Source: Verrucomicrobiota bacterium (GTDB lineage: Bacteria > Verrucomicrobiota > Verrucomicrobiia > Limisphaerales > J093). Taken from it: a DNA stretch of 64,000 nucleotides. The position numbers were made by a program, and so were the translations under genes. Below, in pieces: positions 34,065 through 43,106 of the stretch; the first letter of the stretch is position 1; every line of letters starts with the position of its first letter. The stretch spans positions 1 through 64,000 of the forward strand of contig JADJWF010000011.1 of NCBI GenBank assembly GCA_016716505.1, written 5' to 3'. The notes beneath the pieces were generated by a model. That model saw nothing but the letters and a program-made list of their open reading frames with translations. It searched no databases and had not been told where the DNA came from.

Positions 34065-35126
34065 TCAGTCGGTGTTCGGATACGAGCCGAGGACCTTTAC
34101 GAACACGCAATGCTTGGCCAGATCCTCCAATACGCGGGCGACCTTGGGGTCCTGGGCATGGCCGTCGCAGTCCACGAAGAAGTAGTACTGCCACGCCTTT
34201 TTCTTGCTGGGCCGCGACTCGATCTTCGTCATGTTGATGCGATAGCGCCGAAACGGCGCGATGGCGCCGTGCAGGGCGCCGGGCCGGTCGGCGATGCAAA
34301 ACATCAGGCTCGTCCGGTCGTGGCCGCTGCGGGGCGGGGACTGGCGTCCCAGCACCAGGAAGCGCGTCGCATTTTCGGCATTGTCCTGGACATTGTGTTC
34401 GAGCACCGGCAGCCCGTACTTCTCCGCGGCCAGCAGGCCCGCGATCGCCGCCGCGCCCTTTTCCCGCGCCGCGAGCTCCGCCGACCGCGCGTTCGAGGAG
34501 GTTTCGATGATCTCGACGTCCGGCAGGTTGCGCTGCAACCACACCCGGCTCTGGGCCAGCGACTGCGGATGGATGTACAGGCGCTTGATCTGGTTACGCC
34601 GCGCCTTGCTCATCAGACACTGCTGGATGGGCATCACGATCTGGGCCACGATCTTCAGGTCGCTGTCCATGAACATGTCGAGGGTGTGGGTGACCACGCC
34701 CTCGGTCGAATTCTCGACCGGCACCACCCCGAAGTCCGCCCGGCGTTTGGACACTTCCGTGAAGACCTCGGCGATGGTCTTCACCGGCACGTACCGCAGG
34801 CTGCTCCCAAAGCGTTGCAGCGCGGCTTGGTGGGTGAAGGTCGCCTCCGGCCCGAGGTACGCGATGGTCATCGGCTTCTCCACCGCGAGCGCGCTGGACA
34901 TGATCTCGCGGTAGATCGCGCGCACGGCCTCGTCCGGCAACGGCCCGCGGTTGAGCCGGGCGACCCGATTCAGGACGGCCCGCTCGCGATGGGGCGCGTA
35001 AATCTCCTCCCCCTGCTTGAGCTTGATCGAGCCGATCTTCAGCGCGTGCTCCGTCCGTTCGTTCAGCAGCCGGATGATCTGCTGATCAATCCGGTCAATG
35101 GCCTTCCGATGTTCGAGGATGCTCAT
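34065..35126 (-). CDS. pheA: Chorismate mutase/prephenate dehydratase (P-protein)
   Basis: 353 residues with three domains: chorismate mutase (1-90, HRKAIDRIDQQIIRLLNERT), prephenate dehydratase (about 90-270, MTIAYLGPEATFTHQAALQR, VVPVENSTEGVV) and an ACT regulatory domain (280-353, LMFCIADRPGALHGAI and the MTKIESRPSKKKAWQYYFFV pattern). It catalyses two steps from chorismate to phenylpyruvate; the GALH and ESRP motifs bind phenylalanine for feedback inhibition. ATG 35126 preferred over TTG 35129. It lies 8 bases after scpB and 2 before kdsD in one minus-strand row. Confidence 0.95.
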   Translation of the reverse strand: MSILEHRKAIDRIDQQIIRLLNERTEHALKIGSIKLKQGEEIYAPHRERAVLNRVARLNRGPLPDEAVRAIYREIMSSALAVEKPMTIAYLGPEATFTHQAALQRFGSSLRYVPVKTIAEVFTEVSKRRADFGVVPVENSTEGVVTHTLDMFMDSDLKIVAQIVMPIQQCLMSKARRNQIKRLYIHPQSLAQSRVWLQRNLPDVEIIETSSNARSAELAAREKGAAAIAGLLAAEKYGLPVLEHNVQDNAENATRFLVLGRQSPPRSGHDRTSLMFCIADRPGALHGAIAPFRRYRINMTKIESRPSKKKAWQYYFFVDCDGHAQDPKVARVLEDLAKHCVFVKVLGSYPNTD

Positions 35127-35134
35127 CAAAAGCG

Positions 35135-35920
35135 TCAGAACGCGTCTCCGGTCGCCAACTTCCCGGTGTCGGCGCCCGGGGGCGATACTGGTGGGGCTGG
35201 GTTCTCTGCCCCGGGCGTCGTTGAATCGCTGCCGGTTGAAGGCCCGGCGGCTTCCGCCGGCGTCCCACCGTCTGCCGATGACAACAATAACTGCTCGGGC
35301 GGAGCGGTGGCGAGGCCCGGGTCCACGGTCAGCAAACTGGGCGGCCGCTCGACCGGGATTCGGCGCAGTTCGTCGGCCGCCGGGAGGTCTTCGAGCCGCC
35401 GCAGGCCGAAGTATTCGAGGAACGCCTTCGTCGTGCCGTACTGCAGCGGACGACCGACCACTTCGGCGCGGCCCACCTGCTCAACCAAGTTGCGTTCCAG
35501 CAGGGTTTGCATGACGCCGTCCACCGACACGCCGCGGATCTGCTCGATCTCGGCGCGGGTGATGGGTTGCCGGTACGCGATGATCGTCAGGGTCTCGAGC
35601 GCCGCGGCTGTGAGCCGGGCGGGCCGGGCCCGTTCGCCCACCAAGACCCGCAACCAAGGGCTGTACTCCGGTTGCGTGACGAACTGCCAGGCCCCGGCGA
35701 TACACACCAGCCGGTACGTGCGCCCGGCCGCCTCGTGCTCGCCTGCCAGTTCGACCAAGGTGCCCTCGATCGTTTCCACCTTCGTCTTGCGGAACGACTT
35801 CACCACCGCGTCGTCGCCCTGTTCGGCGGCGGCCGTCAGCAAACCCTTCAATTCCGCGGGGGTCAGCGGCTTTTGCGACGTGAAGAGCAGGCTCTCCAGG
35901 ATGGACTTCAACTCGATCAT
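35135..35920 (-). CDS. scpB: Segregation and condensation protein ScpB
   Basis: 261 residues. The winged-helix core is typical: LKSILESLLFTSQKPLTPAE, LTAAALETLTIIAYRQPITR and AEIEQIRGVSVDGVMQTLLE, then GRPLQYGTTKAFLEYFGLR. A Pro/Ser-rich tail of some 65 residues extends beyond the usual end. ScpB dimerises and joins ScpA to SMC in chromosome condensation. Its start overlaps the scpA stop by ATGA, the standard order scpA-scpB, and pheA follows. No smc gene is in the window. Confidence 0.93.
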   Translation of the reverse strand: MIELKSILESLLFTSQKPLTPAELKGLLTAAAEQGDDAVVKSFRKTKVETIEGTLVELAGEHEAAGRTYRLVCIAGAWQFVTQPEYSPWLRVLVGERARPARLTAAALETLTIIAYRQPITRAEIEQIRGVSVDGVMQTLLERNLVEQVGRAEVVGRPLQYGTTKAFLEYFGLRRLEDLPAADELRRIPVERPPSLLTVDPGLATAPPEQLLLSSADGGTPAEAAGPSTGSDSTTPGAENPAPPVSPPGADTGKLATGDAF

Positions 35921-36738
35921 GCGGCGGGGGAAACGGCCGCGGCCGCATTGTCGCTGGCCGGGTTCGGCGCGACAGACGATGCCGCCTGTGCGGTCGGTTC
36001 GCTGGCTGGTTCGGGCGTTGGCGCGAGGCTCAGGTCAATTTCCCCGAAGGCTTCCGCCTGCTCGGCGACCAGCACCTTCAGGCGGATGAGTTCCAGCAGG
36101 GCCAGAAAGGTGACGACTACCTCCGTCCGGCTAGTGGATGCGGCGAACAACTCCGAGAACCGCACCCGGCCGAGGCGGCTGACCTTGTCCCGGACGAACT
36201 CGATCTTCTCGCTGACGGACCATTGGTCCTCGAAGATGTCGCGGGTGTCCGCCCGGGTCTGGAAGCGCTTGAGAATGGCGCTGACGGCGCTGACGAGGTC
36301 AAACAACGACACCTCGGTGCGCGGGGGCGTCGTTTCGAAGTCCGGTTTGACCGGCTGCCGCGGGAAAACCTGTTCCTGCCGCCATTCCAACTGCTGCAAC
36401 TCCGCCGCCGCATCCTTGAATTTCTTGTACTCGACCAGCTTGCGGATCAACTCCCAGCGGGGGTCCTCGCCGGCCTCCTCGTCCTCGCCGCTGGTCTCCC
36501 GCTGCTCCACCGGCAGCAACTCACGGCTCTTGATGTACATGAGCGTGGACGCCATCACCAGAAACTCGCCGGCAATGTCGAGATCCAGCTCCCGCATGAC
36601 TTCCACGTACTCGATGAACTGCGTCGCCAATCGAGTGAGGTTGATCTGATAAATATCCACCTCCTCCTTCTTCACGAGGTAAAGCAGGAGGTCGAGCGGG
36701 CCTTCAAAGACTTCAAACTGGACCTTGTACTCGGCCAT
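35917..36738 (-). CDS. scpA: Segregation and condensation protein ScpA
   Basis: 273 residues. The kleisin N-terminus YKVQFEVFEGPLDLLLYLVK is followed by EEVDIYQINLTRLATQFIEY, and MASTLMYIKSRELLPVEQRE. The C-terminal winged helix includes VVTFLALLELIRLKVLVAEQ. An acidic segment (SGEDEEAGEDPRW) separates them and an Ala/Pro-rich tail ends the protein. It bridges the heads of SMC. First gene of the row scpA-scpB-pheA-kdsD; its promoter should lie in 36739-36879, where I see no clear box. Confidence 0.93.
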   Translation of the reverse strand: MAEYKVQFEVFEGPLDLLLYLVKKEEVDIYQINLTRLATQFIEYVEVMRELDLDIAGEFLVMASTLMYIKSRELLPVEQRETSGEDEEAGEDPRWELIRKLVEYKKFKDAAAELQQLEWRQEQVFPRQPVKPDFETTPPRTEVSLFDLVSAVSAILKRFQTRADTRDIFEDQWSVSEKIEFVRDKVSRLGRVRFSELFAASTSRTEVVVTFLALLELIRLKVLVAEQAEAFGEIDLSLAPTPEPASEPTAQAASSVAPNPASDNAAAAVSPAA

Positions 36739-36879
36739 GACGGCGCGGCGGCTACCGGGTCAACGGAACGTTCAGCCTATCAGGCAGGCCGGCGTTGGCA
36801 ATGCCGGCGGCCGGCCTGGACATCGCGACGCGACTCCCCTCCTCGGCCCGGCCACCCGAACGACTTGTGCGACGTCACC

Positions 36880-39279
36880 TCACGATCCGGGTCCGGATGT
36901 CTCCGCCACAATGACCGGCCGCGCTGCGTTCGCCGGCGCGGGTGGAATGGCGGCCGGTTTGGGCAGCGTCGCCTCGACCACGTCTCCCGGCTTGACCGGC
37001 ACCTCGAACTCGTCGCCGACCTTCCGCGGCCGTTGCCCCTGCCACTCCGGCGGACGGCCGCCGAAATTGTCCCGAATCCGCAGCCGGCCCTCGCTGCCCG
37101 CGACGATGCGAAACCACGTCGTCGCGTTGTTCTCCCGTCGCGCGGAGACGCGATGCCCGCCTTCGGCCCGCCAATCTTCGAACGCCACATCATGCCAGCG
37201 CCACGGCGTCGCCGGGAAAAGCCGGATGGGACCGCCGATGACCCGACCCACTGCGGCGGCGGTTTCCGTCGCCGGCCGGCCCGGATCGGCGGCCCAGCTT
37301 TGCAGGAGCATCTCGTGAACCGCCTCCATCGCCAAGAAGTTGCCCTCCAGCGTGAAGGGGCGGTAGGTGAAGCGGCTGAAACCCGACCGGGTTTGGTCGC
37401 CGTTGGCGTGGAACCCGTTGCGCAGCACGAACGCCCGGGCGAAGATGTCGAGGTTGCGGAGCGCGGCCTCGGCATCCCCTACCCGGGCCCGCAGACAGGC
37501 CATCCAGGAGAAGCTGTACCCGCACCAGCCACCGGTGCCCTTGGCCTCCCAGTCTTTGAGACTGGCCGCGATCACCCGGCGATCGCGGCCGCCACCGTCC
37601 ACCGTGATCAGATTGAAGGGATGAATCGGCATCAGATTCGACAGATGCCGGTGGCTGTCCGGGAGCGGCGTCCTGGCGTCGAGCAACAGGGTCCCGTCTT
37701 CGGCCAGATGCCAGCCGCCGAGCTGTCGGTCCAACGAGCGCCATTGCCGGGCTTCGTCCGGCCGGCCCACGGCGTCGGCCATCTCGGCCAGCGCCAGGAA
37801 CAACATCTTCAAGCTGGCCAGATCGTAGTTGCTGTTCGGCTGCAAGAACGCCCGCCGCGTGTTGTCGAAGATCTCCGGCGAACTGGACAGCGGCAGCACC
37901 AGCACTCCGTTGGCATCCGGCTTGAGCAACGCGCGGAGGCACTCGCCGATCTCACGGCAAAAAGGCAGCGCGCGTTCCCGGAGAAAGACCTCGTCGCCGG
38001 TGTGCCGCCAATGCAGGTAAAACAGGTGGGCGTTCCACGCGCCCATCGTCGGCGAGAGGCTGTATTGCCCCCACCCGCCCAGGGGCTGCCCCGCCAGACT
38101 CATCACGCCCGGCACCGCGGCCCCGGGTGCTCCGTAGAAGTCCCGCGCGAATTGCCGAAACGTCGGCAGGAGGTTCCACAGGTAATCGAGGAAGGAGGCC
38201 CCTTCCTCGAAGTCGCCGGAAGTCCGGTACGCCAGGTAGGTCATCTGGGTATTGAGGTCGTTGTGGTAGTCGCCCTTCCAGGGGGGCAGCTCGCCGGCAT
38301 CAGCCGTCCATACCCCTTGCAGTGGCATCGGCGGCGCGCCCCGCCGCGAGGCCGCTCCGTAGAAGTACCGGACCAGGTAATAGTGCCGCAGCAGATGTGT
38401 CTCCGGCAGGCTCACCCGGGACCGTGTCCAGAACGCCGCCCACCAATCGGCATGGGCTTTTCGCTGAGTCGTGTACCCGGACCGCAGGGCGGCCTCGACT
38501 CGTTGTCGCGCCACGGCCAACGGGCTTTTTCCCTCCCTGGTGGTGGCGACCGTTACGGCCAATTCTGTCGCCTGGCCGACCCTTCGCCAGCCGGCACAGA
38601 CCGCGTAGGCGAATCCGTCCGCGGCTTCCTGTTCAAACCACCGCCATCCTTCCGCCTGGCCGGCGGTTGCCGGGGGATAACCGAGCTTGTTCACGGCGTC
38701 GGGGCTTCTGAGGCGAACCTCGCGAATCGGCGGCCCGGTGATCCGCAATAGCGCCACCGGCTCGCGGACACTCGTCGCGTCCACGATGGCCCGTACTTCG
38801 TCGCCTTCGGCAAGGCGCGCGCTGCCTTCGGCCGCGGCGAGGTTTAGCTCGAAGTGCTCCACCTTCCGTGTCTCGTCCAGCGTGATCTCGACCCGCCCGG
38901 CGGGCAGCTTGGTCGGCGGGCCGTGGTAGTCGTAGTTCGAGTCGAAGACGTCGTTGAACTCGTCCATCCGGTTCTCGGCGACCATCCGCTGCATGGCCAC
39001 CCAGTTGAACCGGTCGCGCACCTCCGTGAAGCGTTTGGACGGCCGCTCATCCCACAAGTCGCCCCGGTCCAACGAGAGACGGATCCGGTTGGTCTCGCCC
39101 CACAGCAGCACGCCCATCGCGCCGTTGCCCAGCGGGATGGCCTCATCCCAAGTCTGAATCGGCGCAGTGAGCCGTAGATTCAGCTCCGGTGACGGCAGAC
39201 GGTCAGCCGCGAGACTCGAAGCTGGGCCGGCGAACTGAAGCAACAGCAGCAAGGTCCCAATGAGGCAGTTTACTCGCAT
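36880..39279 (-). CDS. GH95-type alpha-L-fucosidase-like glycoside hydrolase, secreted
   Basis: 799 residues with a signal peptide (MRVNCLIGTLLLLLQFAGPA). The N-terminal domain WDEAIPLGNGAMGVLLWGET followed by NRIRLSLDRGDLWDERP is the GH95 hallmark. The (alpha/alpha)6 barrel has WKGDYHNDLNTQMTYL, LSSSPEIFDN (likely general acid glutamate) and HRHLSNLMPIHPFNLI, then ATPWRWHDVAFEDWRAEGGH near the end. GH95 enzymes remove alpha-1,2-linked L-fucose or L-galactose from glycans. In typical members the barrel motif has two asparagines (N-x-N) that activate water; here the first is aspartate (DLN), so activity or specificity may differ. It stands alone between scpA and a zinc-ribbon gene. Confidence 0.85.
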   Translation of the reverse strand: MRVNCLIGTLLLLLQFAGPASSLAADRLPSPELNLRLTAPIQTWDEAIPLGNGAMGVLLWGETNRIRLSLDRGDLWDERPSKRFTEVRDRFNWVAMQRMVAENRMDEFNDVFDSNYDYHGPPTKLPAGRVEITLDETRKVEHFELNLAAAEGSARLAEGDEVRAIVDATSVREPVALLRITGPPIREVRLRSPDAVNKLGYPPATAGQAEGWRWFEQEAADGFAYAVCAGWRRVGQATELAVTVATTREGKSPLAVARQRVEAALRSGYTTQRKAHADWWAAFWTRSRVSLPETHLLRHYYLVRYFYGAASRRGAPPMPLQGVWTADAGELPPWKGDYHNDLNTQMTYLAYRTSGDFEEGASFLDYLWNLLPTFRQFARDFYGAPGAAVPGVMSLAGQPLGGWGQYSLSPTMGAWNAHLFYLHWRHTGDEVFLRERALPFCREIGECLRALLKPDANGVLVLPLSSSPEIFDNTRRAFLQPNSNYDLASLKMLFLALAEMADAVGRPDEARQWRSLDRQLGGWHLAEDGTLLLDARTPLPDSHRHLSNLMPIHPFNLITVDGGGRDRRVIAASLKDWEAKGTGGWCGYSFSWMACLRARVGDAEAALRNLDIFARAFVLRNGFHANGDQTRSGFSRFTYRPFTLEGNFLAMEAVHEMLLQSWAADPGRPATETAAAVGRVIGGPIRLFPATPWRWHDVAFEDWRAEGGHRVSARRENNATTWFRIVAGSEGRLRIRDNFGGRPPEWQGQRPRKVGDEFEVPVKPGDVVEATLPKPAAIPPAPANAARPVIVAETSGPGS

Positions 39280-39370
39280 GAGGCCGGACCCTACGCCTCA
39301 AGGACCGGTGAACAAGCTTTCCTCTTTGTGCCCGGGTCCGAACTTGGATTCGTCTAGGGAAGGCTTCTAC

Positions 39371-39700
39371 TCACGCCCGCAGCAGCTCCTTGAGTTCGCC
39401 GCCGTCCAGCCAGACGCCGCGGCAGTCCGGACAGGTCTCGATGATGACTTCCCGCTTCCGCGCGCTGGCCACGCGGATCATCTGCTTGCCATCGCGCGGG
39501 CACTTCCCCGCGCGAGCATTGACCGCTGGATCCGCCCGGCCTCCCGCGACTCGGCGCGCCTCCCCGTCAGCGAGGGCCAGGAGCTTCGACAGTTCTGTGG
39601 GATCGCACCAGATGCCGCCACAGCGGTCGCACTGGTCCACCTGTATTCCCCGGACTTCGCGGCTGACCAGCGTTTGATTCGGACACTTGGGACAGTTCAT
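39371..39700 (-). CDS. Double zinc-ribbon protein (zf-TFIIB type)
   Basis: 109 residues holding two treble-cysteine ribbons: MNCPKCPNQTL...DQCDRCGGIWCDPTEL and KCPRDGKQM...ETCPDCRGVWLDGGEL. Each has CxxC/C-D pairs plus the GxWLD/GIWCD signature of zf-TFIIB proteins. Such small proteins are common in bacteria and probably bind zinc and a partner macromolecule; no reaction is known. ATG 39700; it diverges from the Nif3-like gene 93 bases away. Confidence 0.85.
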   Translation of the reverse strand: MNCPKCPNQTLVSREVRGIQVDQCDRCGGIWCDPTELSKLLALADGEARRVAGGRADPAVNARAGKCPRDGKQMIRVASARKREVIIETCPDCRGVWLDGGELKELLRA

Positions 39701-39793
39701 GCGAGATTCTTGGCCGCTCCTGTTCGCTCCGGGTCAAGTTCCGATGTTCGTCGCGCCACTTGCCTTGCCGGCCCGGTCTGGTTCCATCGTCCC

Positions 39794-40558
39794 ATGCCTG
39801 CCGTCACACTCGTTTCCGTGGTCCAGACCTGCGATCGGTTGCTTCGCCGGTCGGCCTTTCAGGATTGGGACGGTGCGGTCAACGGCCTGCAAGTGGAGAA
39901 TCGCGGCCGGGTCTCGCGGCTCGCGGCTGCGGTGGACGCAAGCTTGGGGACGGTTCAGCTCGCCATCGAGGCCGGGGCTGACCTGCTGCTGGTCCATCAC
40001 GGGCTTTTCTGGACCCGGCGCATTCCCTGGACCGGGGTCAATTATCGGCTGCTGCGATTGCTGCTGGACCACAACCTGGCCGTGTACAGCGCTCACCTGC
40101 CACTGGACGCGCACCCCCGCTTCGGCAACAACGCGCTGCTCGCGCGCGCTCTGGGGTTGCGCCACACTCAGGCTTTCTTCGAGTCCAAAGGGGCTTTGAT
40201 TGGCCGCCTCGCTCGCACGCGATTGCCGCGGACTGAGTTGGTGGACCGACTCCGGGCGGCGGTGGATGGCGGCCCGGTTACGTTGTTGCCGTTTGGGCCG
40301 TCGGTGTGTCGCCGAATCGGCATTTGCAGCGGCGGGGCGGGGGCCGAATTGGCCCAAGCCGCCGCGGCCGGTGTGGACACCTTCATCACCGGCGAAGGCC
40401 CTCACTGGACCTTTGCGCTGACGCAAGAGCTCGGGGTCAACGTCCTCTACGCCGGCCACTACGCTACGGAGACGTTCGGGGTGCGGGCCTTGGGGGCGCA
40501 TCTGAGCCGGCGGTTCTCCCTGCCGCTCACGTTGATTGACCAGCCCAGCGGTCTCTGA
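39794..40558 (+). CDS. Nif3-like dinuclear metal center protein
   Basis: 254 residues. Metal ligands typical of the Nif3/YbgI family are visible: DLLLVHHGLFW with the double histidine, YSAHLPLDAHPRFGNNALLA, and near the end GHYATETFGVRALGAHL, which follows DTFITGEGPHWTFA. The protein forms a hexameric ring with two metal ions per subunit; its reaction is not settled (a GTP cyclohydrolase or DNA-repair role has been proposed). ATG 39794 is the only start just ahead of the conserved part. Followed after 33 bases by the URO-D family gene, so the pair may be co-transcribed. Confidence 0.88.
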   Translation: MPAVTLVSVVQTCDRLLRRSAFQDWDGAVNGLQVENRGRVSRLAAAVDASLGTVQLAIEAGADLLLVHHGLFWTRRIPWTGVNYRLLRLLLDHNLAVYSAHLPLDAHPRFGNNALLARALGLRHTQAFFESKGALIGRLARTRLPRTELVDRLRAAVDGGPVTLLPFGPSVCRRIGICSGGAGAELAQAAAAGVDTFITGEGPHWTFALTQELGVNVLYAGHYATETFGVRALGAHLSRRFSLPLTLIDQPSGL

Positions 40559-40591
40559 CTTCTCGCGTCTCACTCCCGACCCGCCTTCATC

Positions 40592-41812
40592 ATGACTTCG
40601 CGCGAACGGATTCTGGCGGCCATCAACCACGAGCCGGTGGATCGCCTCCCGGTGGACTTTGGCGGCACTCGTCAGACCGGCGTTGCCGCCCTGGCCTACG
40701 GGCGGCTGCGCGAATTTCTCGGTTTTGCGCCGCACCGATCGGTTCGGGTCTTCGACCTGTTCCAAATGCTCGCGGAGATCGAGCCGGAGGTGGCGGCCCG
40801 GTTAGGGGCGGATTGCGTTGGGCTTTATCGGCCCAGCGTTGCGTTCGGCCTGCGGAACGAGCGGTGGAAGCCTTTCCGTTTTGGTGAAGCGCTTGAGGCC
40901 GAGGTGCCCGGGGACTTCGAGCCGCTCCGGGGTGACGACGGCTCGCTGATGATCCTTCGCGACGGCGAGGCGATCGGCCTGATGCCGGCTGGCGGCTTTT
41001 ACTTCGATCGGCTGGAACGGTATCCCGGAGCGACGCACCCAGATCTTGATGCTTGGGAACCGCCCCGGCTGGCGCCGGCTGAGCTGGACCACCTCGCCGC
41101 CGAGGCCCAGCGCCTGTTTTCGACCACGGACAAAGCCATCATTGCTCCTCTGGGCCCGCCGTACGAGTTGTTCTACGGACTCGGGCAGGGCGGGTTCGAT
41201 TCGTGGATGGTCACCTTTGCCACCGAGCCAGATTACGTGCGCGCTCTATACCGGAAACTGACCGATGTCTGGCTCGAAAACTTGGAAGCCCTGCATAGCG
41301 CCGTGGGCGACCGGGTGCAGATCCTCCAGATTGCGGACGATTTCGGCACCCAGCGCGCGCCTTTCCTGTCGGTCCGGGCTTTCCGAGAACTGGTCCTGCC
41401 GGCCTACCAGCGCGGCTTAGACTGGGTTCACCAACGCACCTCGTGGAAGGTCATGCTGCACTCGGACGGCGCGCTCTATCCGCTCATCCCCTCGCTCATT
41501 GAGATGGGGGTGGACATTCTGAACCCTGTCCAGACCAGCGCGGCGGGCATGGAGGCGCGGCGCTTGAAGGCTGAGTTTGGGGACCGCTTGGTTCTCTGGG
41601 GCGGAACCTGTGATTCCCAAGGAACCTTGAGTTCAGGATCTCCCGCCGACGTCGCGGCGGAAACGGCGGCCAATCTGGACGCCCTGGCTCCCCGTTCCGG
41701 CTACGTCTGCGCCACCGTCCACAACATTCAAGCCACGGTGCCGCCGGCCAACATCGTGGCCCTTTTTGACACGGCTCTCAACTGGCCGGTCAGTTCATCC
41801 GCATGGGCATGA
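40592..41812 (+). CDS. Uroporphyrinogen-decarboxylase-family protein (methyltransferase-like)
   Basis: 406 residues with the URO-D TIM-barrel pattern: MTSRERILAAINHEPVDRLP at the start, MLHSDGALYPLIPSLIEMGV and DILNPVQTSA in the last third, then LVLWGGTCDSQGTLSSGSPA. It lacks the arginine-rich substrate loop of HemE and is longer, so it belongs with corrinoid-linked methyltransferases and sugar-degradation relatives (MtaA/CmuA-like) rather than haem synthesis. Substrate unknown. Its 3' end overlaps the dnaN stop convergently by 23 bases, an overlap that leaves no room for a terminator between them. Confidence 0.82.
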   Translation: MTSRERILAAINHEPVDRLPVDFGGTRQTGVAALAYGRLREFLGFAPHRSVRVFDLFQMLAEIEPEVAARLGADCVGLYRPSVAFGLRNERWKPFRFGEALEAEVPGDFEPLRGDDGSLMILRDGEAIGLMPAGGFYFDRLERYPGATHPDLDAWEPPRLAPAELDHLAAEAQRLFSTTDKAIIAPLGPPYELFYGLGQGGFDSWMVTFATEPDYVRALYRKLTDVWLENLEALHSAVGDRVQILQIADDFGTQRAPFLSVRAFRELVLPAYQRGLDWVHQRTSWKVMLHSDGALYPLIPSLIEMGVDILNPVQTSAAGMEARRLKAEFGDRLVLWGGTCDSQGTLSSGSPADVAAETAANLDALAPRSGYVCATVHNIQATVPPANIVALFDTALNWPVSSSAWA

Positions 41813-42899
41813 TGACGTAGAGGAAGGGGCCATTGATCTTCAAGACCCCGGGGCTCAACTCGTCGGTCAGCTCGAAGAAGACTTCGTCCACGTCCAGCGC
41901 CTTCAAGGCATCCAACAAGTAGGTGGGGTTGAAGGCCACGGCGATCTCGCGACCCTTGAAGTTGATCGCCAGAGTCTCCCGGGCCTCGCCCACTTCGGGG
42001 GTGTTCGCCGTGATCGCCAGGGTATTTTTGCCGAAGGCCAGCTTCACCGAATTCGTCTTGTCGCTGGTCATGATCTCGGCGCGCCGCAGCGCTTGCAGAA
42101 ACTCCTCCCGCATCAGCCCGATCCGCTCCCGGCTTTCCGCTGGAATGACCTGCCGGTAGTTGGGATACGATCCATCCACCAGCTTGGTGACGATGGTCAC
42201 TGGCGGAACATTTTCGCCCCGCAAACGAATCGCGGCCTGGTTCTCGGAAAAACTGATCTCGGCCTCCCCCTTGTCCTGCAACAGTCGCGTCAGCTCGTTG
42301 ATGGCCTTGCTGGGCATGATGAACTCACCCTGACATTCAGCCGCCACGTCCACCTCCTCGTCGGTCAGGGCCAGACGCCGCCCGTCCGTGGCCACCATCG
42401 TGGCTTTGTGGTCCTTGAAACTCATGAAGATGCCATTCAGCACGTAGCGGGTCTCGTCCGTGCTGACCGCGAAGGCCGTTCGCCGCAGCATCCCCCGCAG
42501 CTTGTCCTGTGGCAGGGTGACCTTCTTGCGATCGGCCAAGTTGGGCATCGGCGGAAAGTCCTCCGCTGGCAGCCCATTAACCCGGAAAAAAGACGCTCCC
42601 GCCCGGATCGCGCAGCTATGCTTGTCGTCCACCTCCAAATCCGCCTCCGGTACGCCCAGTTCACGGACGATGCTGAAGAGCTTCTTCACGGGCACCGTGG
42701 TCGCCCCCGCCTTCACGACTTGGGCTTCCACCACGCAGGTGATCGTTACATCCAAGTCGGTGGCGGTCAGTTCCAGTTGGTTGTCAGCAGCCCGCAGCAG
42801 GACGTTCGAGAGAATGGGCAGGGTCGTGCGGCTGCCGACGATGTTCTGAACGGACTGCAAACCGAGGGTCAATTGATCCTTGGCGATGGTCAGCTTCAT
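41790..42899 (-). CDS. dnaN: DNA polymerase III beta subunit (sliding clamp)
   Basis: 369 residues, normal for a clamp with three repeated domains. It starts MKLTIAKDQLTLGLQSVQNI, has TTLPILSNVLLRAADNQLEL, FAVSTDETRYVLNGIFMSF, ATDGRRLALTDEEV, PNYRQVIPAE and ends with the family sequence YVIMPMRMN. The dimeric ring holds the polymerase on DNA. dnaA and recF are not neighbours here; the gene stands next to a cysteine-desulfurase gene on the same strand 207 bases upstream. Convergent and overlapping with the URO-D family gene. Confidence 0.96.
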   Translation of the reverse strand: MKLTIAKDQLTLGLQSVQNIVGSRTTLPILSNVLLRAADNQLELTATDLDVTITCVVEAQVVKAGATTVPVKKLFSIVRELGVPEADLEVDDKHSCAIRAGASFFRVNGLPAEDFPPMPNLADRKKVTLPQDKLRGMLRRTAFAVSTDETRYVLNGIFMSFKDHKATMVATDGRRLALTDEEVDVAAECQGEFIMPSKAINELTRLLQDKGEAEISFSENQAAIRLRGENVPPVTIVTKLVDGSYPNYRQVIPAESRERIGLMREEFLQALRRAEIMTSDKTNSVKLAFGKNTLAITANTPEVGEARETLAINFKGREIAVAFNPTYLLDALKALDVDEVFFELTDELSPGVLKINGPFLYVIMPMRMN

Positions 42900-43106
42900 G
42901 GGTGGCTAGTACTACCGGATGTCTGAAGAAGAAACAACCGTATTATGGCCGGTGGATAGGCGGGCGAATCATCGCTGTCAAGCTGGGCGCAAGCACTTGG
43001 ATCGCTGGACGACGGTGAATAAGTGGCGGCGTGTCGCTCTCGAGGCGTGCAGTTATTGACCCGGGGACAGTTGCTGGACGGTTGCTGACACGATCCGGAA
43101 GGCTGT

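Noticed and set aside
40592..41812. HemE (uroporphyrinogen decarboxylase proper)
   Set aside because: Too long and lacking the arginine-rich substrate loop; fits the wider URO-D methyltransferase-like family.
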